A stretch of 64,000 nt of DNA, taken from positions 4,092,001 through 4,156,000 of the forward strand of contig NZ_JACHJR010000001.1 of NCBI RefSeq assembly GCF_014203705.1. The letters are read 5' to 3'. The translations under genes and the position numbers were made by a program. Positions 60,401 through 64,000 of this stretch are shown piece by piece (position 1 is the stretch's first letter; every line of letters begins with the position of its first letter). Source of the DNA: Kitasatospora gansuensis. GTDB lineage: Bacteria > Actinomycetota > Actinomycetes > Streptomycetales > Streptomycetaceae. The notes below the pieces were generated by a model that saw only the letters and a list, made by a program, of their open reading frames with translations, ran no database searches and was not told the DNA's origin.

Positions 60401-60582
60401 TCGGGCAACAGGTCCAGCACGCCCATCCCGACCAGCGAGGTGCCCGGGGTCTGCATCGCCTGGACGGCGGCGGAGTTGGCGTCCACGACGGTGCCGTTGC
60501 TGTTCACCAGCAACAGTGCGTCGGGCAATGCGTCGAGTATGGCGGCGAGGCGAGCAGCGCCTCGGATCGGCCTGCTGCTCAC
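57484..60582 (-). CDS. Large PAS/receiver protein with degenerate kinase core
   Basis: 1032 aa from a GTG at 60582 with GAGGAGA upstream. Two PAS domains at ~10-270 (AILDALPDALLLVNSNGTVV, EMILRAAAEGVLGVDLEGRV). A helical region where a HisKA His is expected reads LTAVLESELGGALDALHRRI, with no phospho-acceptor motif, and the ATPase region lacks clear G boxes. A ~330-residue Pro/Glu/Ala-rich linker follows, then a receiver-like C-terminus (SSRVLLVESDPDIAAAMIAS, phospho-Asp candidate in NLVVMDLLQI). Cytosolic signalling protein; probably a pseudokinase scaffold. Confidence 0.82.
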   Translation of the reverse strand: MSSRPIRGAARLAAILDALPDALLLVNSNGTVVDANSAAVQAMQTPGTSLVGMGVLDLLPEFDPSRIPGSMRPAPREPEGLDRPVRMTARRTDGSTFPVEVSGNDFTDDGEERGGSGYTSLYPQDGGSAGELLLLLVRDLSSRLGVEAELRRQHKQTEMILRAAAEGVLGVDLEGRVVLVNPAAAHILDYRASELGGRELHPLIQHSQADGSPLALEGSALLDTLTSGRKHRVRGAVLWRKDGRPVTVDLTTAPVRDGDQLVGAVMTFTDRTRELALVARNEHLTAVLESELGGALDALHRRIDALAADPAGQLWPEANWTLRRLADECRRFGTLIDGVLTHQRFESEAENGQQELDRRVVGLDKVVQRAVEQAGELVGAGRVRYSVHAAGVKVVADRERLARALAHLVADVSGVALSLEAADSDGAAEAPMVVLAAAQRGEVARIEVRGPSRTVNPVHLPIARGTVERHGGVLQRHELPSRAGTTYVVELPLDPAAVAGGGAVQHHHVPKETDTAMLPDLPEVPPADAKEPERKQEPEPEPAAPAAEGAAEQQSVEEPTDRQAEPARGPIALGPGPASASTAAEPVVAEEENGRGGRRRRSLPESLSIPGVPDPGTPVYPGLELALPETPPAPAEPPAVQPTGRRRRLALPAQPEAAPAPAPAPEPRRALELPSGESRSESALQPRTEPAEAAPEQPRPVGSGLGELTPPRPSGGFAGAFPNAFPQQSAPVERPALPALASAPEQSSEPPAPVEPRTPPRPTAELALAGRESATGAEDPPTMVVPTVDGGPRRLLVWPEPDPSTKQALQDRGYRPVIVRSREEVDAQVSAYPAALFVDPLTGPITRTALQSLRTAALNSRVPVLVTAGLGQATRDAAYGADPAVLLRALAPKDSENHSSRVLLVESDPDIAAAMIASLERRGMHVEHATDENDAVSRASSVQPNLVVMDLLQIRRRRVGLLDWLRANDRLHRTPLVVYTSVDLDPQELPRLRTGETVLFLAERSTSEDVQSRIVDLLGRIGSLGEVTASQR

Positions 60583-60784
60583 GTCGACAGGTCTCCTCAC
60601 GGCTTGCGTCACGGCGTGCGACCGGCGGCTCGCGCTCTCCTCGGGAGACTGGAGTATCTCATTCTTCTTTGCGCCGTGGACGACCCGGCCGGTAACGTTG
60701 TCGGTGGTTGGTGTCAGGCCTTGGGGTTGTGGCATCATCTCAGTCGCACGGAGTGCACCGCTGGTCGGTGCGGTCCGTCGTGGA

Positions 60785-60875
60785 GGAGGCTTCGCCTAGT
60801 CCGGTCTATGGCGCCGCACTGCTAATGCGGTTTGGGCCTTCAAGCCCATCGAGGGTTCAAATCCCTCAGCCTCCG
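60785..60875 (+). tRNA. tRNA-Ser(GCU)
   Basis: 91 nt, acceptor GGAGGCT/AGCCTCC, anticodon GCT in CTGCTAA, long variable arm, T-loop GGTTCAAATCC. CCA is encoded at 60876-60878. A hairpin follows. Confidence 0.95.
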
Positions 60876-60880
60876 CCACT

Positions 60881-60914
60881 GGAGCCCCGTCGGTCGAGAG
60901 ACCGGCGGGGCTCC
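60881..60914 (+). terminator. Hairpin after tRNA-Ser(GCU)
   Basis: GGAGCCCCGTCGGT pairs, with one T-G wobble, with ACCGGCGGGGCTCC around a 6-nt loop. Confidence 0.75.
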
Positions 60915-61008
60915 TGTCGTAGCCCCGGGCAATCGATTTCGCCCCAGGTCGAGGGTCATGTAATGTTGCTTCCGCACCGCCCCGCAAGGCCCAGGCCGCA
61001 CGGGGCGA

Positions 61009-61081
61009 GCGCTCATAGCTCAACGGATAGAGCACTTGACTACGGATCAAGAGGTTGCAGGTTCGAATCCTGCTGAGCGCA
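61009..61081 (+). tRNA. tRNA-Arg(ACG), first copy
   Basis: 73 nt, acceptor GCGCTCA/TGAGCGC, anticodon ACG in loop CTACGGA, T-loop GGTTCGAATCC. CCA is encoded at 61082-61084. Confidence 0.95.
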
Positions 61082-61123
61082 CCACGCACCATCGCTCCGC
61101 GGCTTGCAGGTTGAGCCGTCCGA

Positions 61124-61196
61124 GCGCTCATAGCTCAACGGATAGAGCACTTGACTACGGATCAAGAGGTTGCAGGTTCGAATCCTGCTGAGCGCA
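61124..61196 (+). tRNA. tRNA-Arg(ACG), second identical copy
   Basis: Same 73 nt as the first copy, 42 bp downstream of it. The 3' flank is CAGA, so CCA is not encoded and must be added enzymatically. A terminator follows. Confidence 0.95.
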
Positions 61197-61201
61197 CAGA
61201 T

Positions 61202-61234
61202 CGAAGGCCCCGGGTTCACCACCCGGGGCCTTCG
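61202..61234. terminator. Hairpin terminator, 14-bp perfect stem
   Basis: CGAAGGCCCCGGGT and ACCCGGGGCCTTCG around a 5-nt loop; serves the tRNA run and, on the other strand, the globin-reductase gene. Confidence 0.85.
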
Positions 61235-61271
61235 CCGTTCCCGGGTCCCACCGGTCACCGGGTCCCGCCGG

Positions 61272-62453
61272 TCACCGCGCCCACGGCGCGGCCCTGGGGG
61301 TGAGGAACCACTCGGACGAGGAGAGCGGCCGGCCGCTGCGCGCGGTCAGCGGCGCCGGGTCGTACCGGATCAGCCCGGGTTCGGCGTGCAGTTCGACCAG
61401 CAGGTCGGCGAGTTCGGGCGCGAGGTCCGGCGGGCCGCTGAGGTAGATGTCGTGGCCGGACCAGTCGGAGATGTGCCGCAGGCCGGTCCGCAGCAGGTCC
61501 ACCGCCGCCTCCCGTTCGGCGCCGTCCTCGGGGGCCGCCAGCACCACCTCCAGCCAGGCGTGCTCGGCGACCAGTGCCTTGACGGCCGGCAGGTCGTACT
61601 GGTCGGCGTCCTGCCGGGCGGCCAGGAAGACGGTGGCCGAGCGCTCCCGGCCCCGGGCCAGCTGCTCGATCAGCGCTTTGACGGTGGCCCAGCCGGTGCC
61701 GCCGGCCACGGCCAGCAGCGGCCGGTCGGAGCGCTGGTCGAGCACGGTGTCGCCGATCGGCGGGCCGAGCAGCAGGGTCTCGCCCGGCAGCACGTCGTTC
61801 ACCAGCAGGCTGCTCAGCTGCCCGCCGAACACCCGGCGGACGTGCAGCTCCAGGGTGCCGTCGGCGCGGGGCGCGCCCGCGATCGTGTACGAGCGCCAGA
61901 GCCGGGGGAGCCGGGGTGAGCTGAGCGAGAGGTACTGGCCGGCCGTGTAGGGGTACGGGCGGTCCGGCCGGAGGGTGAGCACCACCAGGTCGGCGGCCGC
62001 CCGCCGACGCTCCGTCACCTCGGCCTCCCACCAGGCCGGGGCCTCGGCGGCGGCCCTGGCACCCTCCAGCATGGTCTGCGAGATCACCGTGTACGCCTCG
62101 GTCCAGGACTTCTCGATCTCCTGGGTCCAGGAGTGGCCGGAGAAGTGCCGCAGCGCGGCGAGCAGGCTGGCTCCGACGGCGGGGTAGTGCTCGGCGGCGG
62201 CCTGGAACTTCCGGTGGTCCCGGCCGAGTGCGCGCAGGTACTCGGTGAGCCGGTCCGGCCGTTCGAGCTGGAGCACCAGCTGGGTGAGCGCGTGGAACAG
62301 GCGGTCGCGCTGCTCGGTCAGCTCCTTGGGGAACAGTCGGCGGAGCTCCGGGCTGTGCGCGAAGAGGTGCACGTAGAAGTACTTGACCAGCTGGTCGGCC
62401 CGGCGCTCGACGACGGCGAAGCTGGCGCGGATGAGCGCGGGGTCGAAGGACAC
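61272..62453 (-). CDS. Globin-reductase (flavohaemoglobin-like)
   Basis: 393 aa from a GTG at 62453; no good ribosome site, so the start is uncertain. Residues ~1-135 are a globin domain (FYVHLFAHSPELRRLFPKEL, proximal His candidate in LGRDHRKFQAA, WTEAYTVISQTM). The FAD-binding domain spans ~150-245 (PYTAGQYLSLSS, WRSYTIAGAP). The NAD domain spans ~250-380 (AVAGGTGWATVKALIEQL, HDIYLSGPPDL). Flavohaemoglobins convert NO to nitrate using NAD(P)H and oxygen. The length matches the family (~400 aa). Monocistronic. Confidence 0.88.
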   Translation of the reverse strand: MSFDPALIRASFAVVERRADQLVKYFYVHLFAHSPELRRLFPKELTEQRDRLFHALTQLVLQLERPDRLTEYLRALGRDHRKFQAAAEHYPAVGASLLAALRHFSGHSWTQEIEKSWTEAYTVISQTMLEGARAAAEAPAWWEAEVTERRRAAADLVVLTLRPDRPYPYTAGQYLSLSSPRLPRLWRSYTIAGAPRADGTLELHVRRVFGGQLSSLLVNDVLPGETLLLGPPIGDTVLDQRSDRPLLAVAGGTGWATVKALIEQLARGRERSATVFLAARQDADQYDLPAVKALVAEHAWLEVVLAAPEDGAEREAAVDLLRTGLRHISDWSGHDIYLSGPPDLAPELADLLVELHAEPGLIRYDPAPLTARSGRPLSSSEWFLTPRAAPWAR

Positions 62454-62728
62454 TGCGCAGATTCTACGCAAGGTGCGAATTATTCGAACAGGTATCGGTA
62501 ATGAACGGTCAAGCACCGGACAGTAACGACCGGTTGGCCACCAACCCCGAGTGGCTGAAAACGGATGGGCCGTCAACTTCCTAGGCTGCCGGACGAGTGA
62601 CCGCCAATCGGGTAGCAGTAGGGCATTCGTCGCGGTGTCACGGTATGACGGACTCCAGATCGTGATTCCGTTTTGTCAGAACTTATGCCTGCCGCGCCGG
62701 TTGGCGGCCGACACCGAAGGAGAGCCGG
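62454..62728. other. Divergent intergenic region
   Basis: 275 bp between the globin-reductase and the secreted protein gene. AT-rich patches near 62470-62500 and 62630-62690 probably hold promoters; nothing more specific seen. Confidence 0.4.
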
Positions 62729-64000
62729 ATGAGCCGACAGTCCTCCCACGCCGCCGAGTCGTCAGCCACCAGCTCGGGCCGGTGGGCCGCGAGACCGCCG
62801 AGACGGAACGGAATCACCCGGAGAATGGCCGCGATCACGGCCGCCGGGCTCCTGGTCGGCTGGAATTCGACCCTGCTCGGCCCGGCCGCCGAAGCCCAGC
62901 AGACCCCGGATTCCTGGACCGCCGAGCGCCGGGCCGTGCTGCCGTCCGGCCTGGGTATCCAGTTCGACTTCGCCCCCCTCCCCGGCATCGCCGTCAGGAC
63001 CGCCCCCGGAAAGCTCGCCACCGGCGGCCCCGGATACGCGGACGGACTGCGCGGCGGCGACCCCGCCACCGGCTTCGAACTCGGCGTGGAACGCCCGCTG
63101 ACCGACGGCTCCTGGCGCACCCTCGGCACCCTCCAGCTCTCCTTCAGCCGCGCGGTCCGGAACCCCCGGCTGCACCTCAGCGGCCTGGCCGCGCTGGCCA
63201 CCGGCAAGGGCGGCTCCACCGGGACCGCGAGCCGACTGACCGTCACGGGCGGTTCCCCGAGCGCCCCCAGCCTGGTCGCCCGCACCGACTGGGCCGGCTG
63301 GACGGTCGGCGACAACGCCCTGACCCCGACCGGTACGGGCGCCACCGACGGCACCACTCCCGGCAGCGGCACGCTCGAACTCTCCGGCACGGTCAGCACC
63401 GTGACCTTCCGGGTGGAACAGCGCAGCACCGCCCGGGACGGCTCCACCACCGCCCCCGAGTCGCCCGCGCAGGCGTACACCGTGACGCTCGACGAAGGCG
63501 TCGGCACCGCCCCGCAGGGGTACGGCAACGTCTCGCACCTGGTCTCCGACGTCTTCCTCGGCCGGACCGCCAGCGGTGCCGCCGGGGTGCGCCCGACCGT
63601 CGCCGCCACCTCCGCGCAACGGCTGCTGCCCCCGGGCGGCTCGGCCCCGCAGGAGCCGGCCGAACTGCGCGAGCGGGACCAGCCGATGGTCGAACTGGAC
63701 GGTGGCGCGAGCCGCCGCAGCCCCTGGGCCAACCCGGCCCCGCCGGAGCTCCAGCCGGGACGCGGCGAGTACCAGGGCGCCGACCCGACCGTCCCGTTCC
63801 CCGCCGAGGCGGCGATCGGGCGGTACTACGACCTCACCGTCCCGGTCAGTCCGGGCCCCGGCCCGGCCACCCTGGCCGGCTGGATCGACTTCGACCACAA
63901 CGGGAGGTTCGACGCCACCGAACGGGTGCAGAGCGAGGTGCTGGTCGGCGCGAAGAGCGCGCAGCTGGAGTGGACCGTGCCCGGCAACGCCGCCGCCGGC
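62729..64000 (+). CDS. Secreted protein with GEVED-type domain, runs off window
   Basis: Open frame of 424 codons from an ATG at 62729 (GAAGGAGA upstream) to the right edge, no stop. N-terminus: Arg-rich, then hydrophobic signal segment (MAAITAAGLLVGWNSTLLG) and Ala cleavage region. Residues ~60-290 form a beta-rich domain of no recognised family. Residues ~350-424 match the GEVED pattern (GRYYDLTVPVSPG, LAGWIDFDHNGRFDATERVQ), which occurs in repeats in adhesins and surface proteins. Likely a large cell-surface or extracellular protein. Confidence 0.8.
   Translation, partial: MSRQSSHAAESSATSSGRWAARPPRRNGITRRMAAITAAGLLVGWNSTLLGPAAEAQQTPDSWTAERRAVLPSGLGIQFDFAPLPGIAVRTAPGKLATGGPGYADGLRGGDPATGFELGVERPLTDGSWRTLGTLQLSFSRAVRNPRLHLSGLAALATGKGGSTGTASRLTVTGGSPSAPSLVARTDWAGWTVGDNALTPTGTGATDGTTPGSGTLELSGTVSTVTFRVEQRSTARDGSTTAPESPAQAYTVTLDEGVGTAPQGYGNVSHLVSDVFLGRTASGAAGVRPTVAATSAQRLLPPGGSAPQEPAELRERDQPMVELDGGASRRSPWANPAPPELQPGRGEYQGADPTVPFPAEAAIGRYYDLTVPVSPGPGPATLAGWIDFDHNGRFDATERVQSEVLVGAKSAQLEWTVPGNAAAG

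Noticed and set aside
1..64000. CRISPR array
   Set aside because: No evenly spaced direct repeats with unique spacers were seen; short repeats found are in the element origin and tra regions only.

Overview
The window is high-GC actinobacterial chromosome and most resembles Streptomyces or Kitasatospora. The grounds are codon bias, a gamma-butyrolactone (AfsA/ArpA-type) signalling locus, a rare TTA codon in a regulatory-locus gene, a pSAM2-like integrative element in a tRNA gene, and several Streptomycetaceae-typical families (SEC-C/DUF5926, DUF1906, SpoIIE-type phosphatase, RsbW-like ATPase). The genus cannot be settled from this sequence alone.

Region 1 (1-9.3 kb) holds three large secreted paralogues with a beta-helix, PKD domains and C-terminal LDTR repeats. 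The first is cut by the window edge. A GlxA-type AraC regulator divergent from a rhodanese lies among them. Region 2 (9.6-22.1 kb) is core-like: ECF sigma factor with a membrane partner, Xaa-Pro aminopeptidase, GAF/SpoIIE phosphatase, prim-pol-like protein, SEC-C protein, anti-sigma-type ATPase, glycerophosphodiester phosphodiesterase, a TPP-riboswitch-controlled NCS1 transporter (CytX-like), and an HtrA-type protease.

Region 3 (22.2-35.9 kb) is an actinomycete integrative and conjugative element in tRNA-Ser(UGA), bounded by an exact 58-bp direct repeat. It carries integrase, excisionase, a TGCGTCA repeat array that may be its origin, helicase-like Rep, prim-pol, small spread-type genes, an FtsK/TraB translocase, a GntR regulator with palindromic operators, and a HAD hydrolase. 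Its right end is duplicated around a low-GC cargo pair.

Region 4 (36.0-53.5 kb) is a biosynthetic cluster without PKS or NRPS genes. One operon encodes class II DAHP synthase, a dihydro-hydroxyanthranilate/DHB-type dehydrogenase, a PhzD-like isochorismatase, a PhzE-like ADIC synthase and a shikimate kinase. Together these predict overproduction of chorismate and conversion to 3-hydroxyanthranilate. A second operon has a DUF1857/SRPBCC protein, an SDR without its catalytic Ser/Tyr, a transaldolase homologue without its Schiff-base Lys, and a flavin monooxygenase. A WrbA-type quinone reductase and a shikimate dehydrogenase lie nearby. Between the operons is a GBL locus: ArpA-like receptor, AfsA, epimerase with a TTA codon, second TetR, and a transposase-derived protein. 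Four candidate receptor-binding (ARE-like) sites lie in the promoter regions. The likely product is an aminophenol or aminoquinone, but no structure can be named.

Region 5 (54-64 kb) returns to core-like genes: a small secreted protein, a DUF1906 protein, acyl-CoA ligase, a large PAS/receiver protein, tRNA-Ser(GCU), two tRNA-Arg(ACG), a globin-reductase, and the start of a GEVED-type secreted protein that runs off the end.
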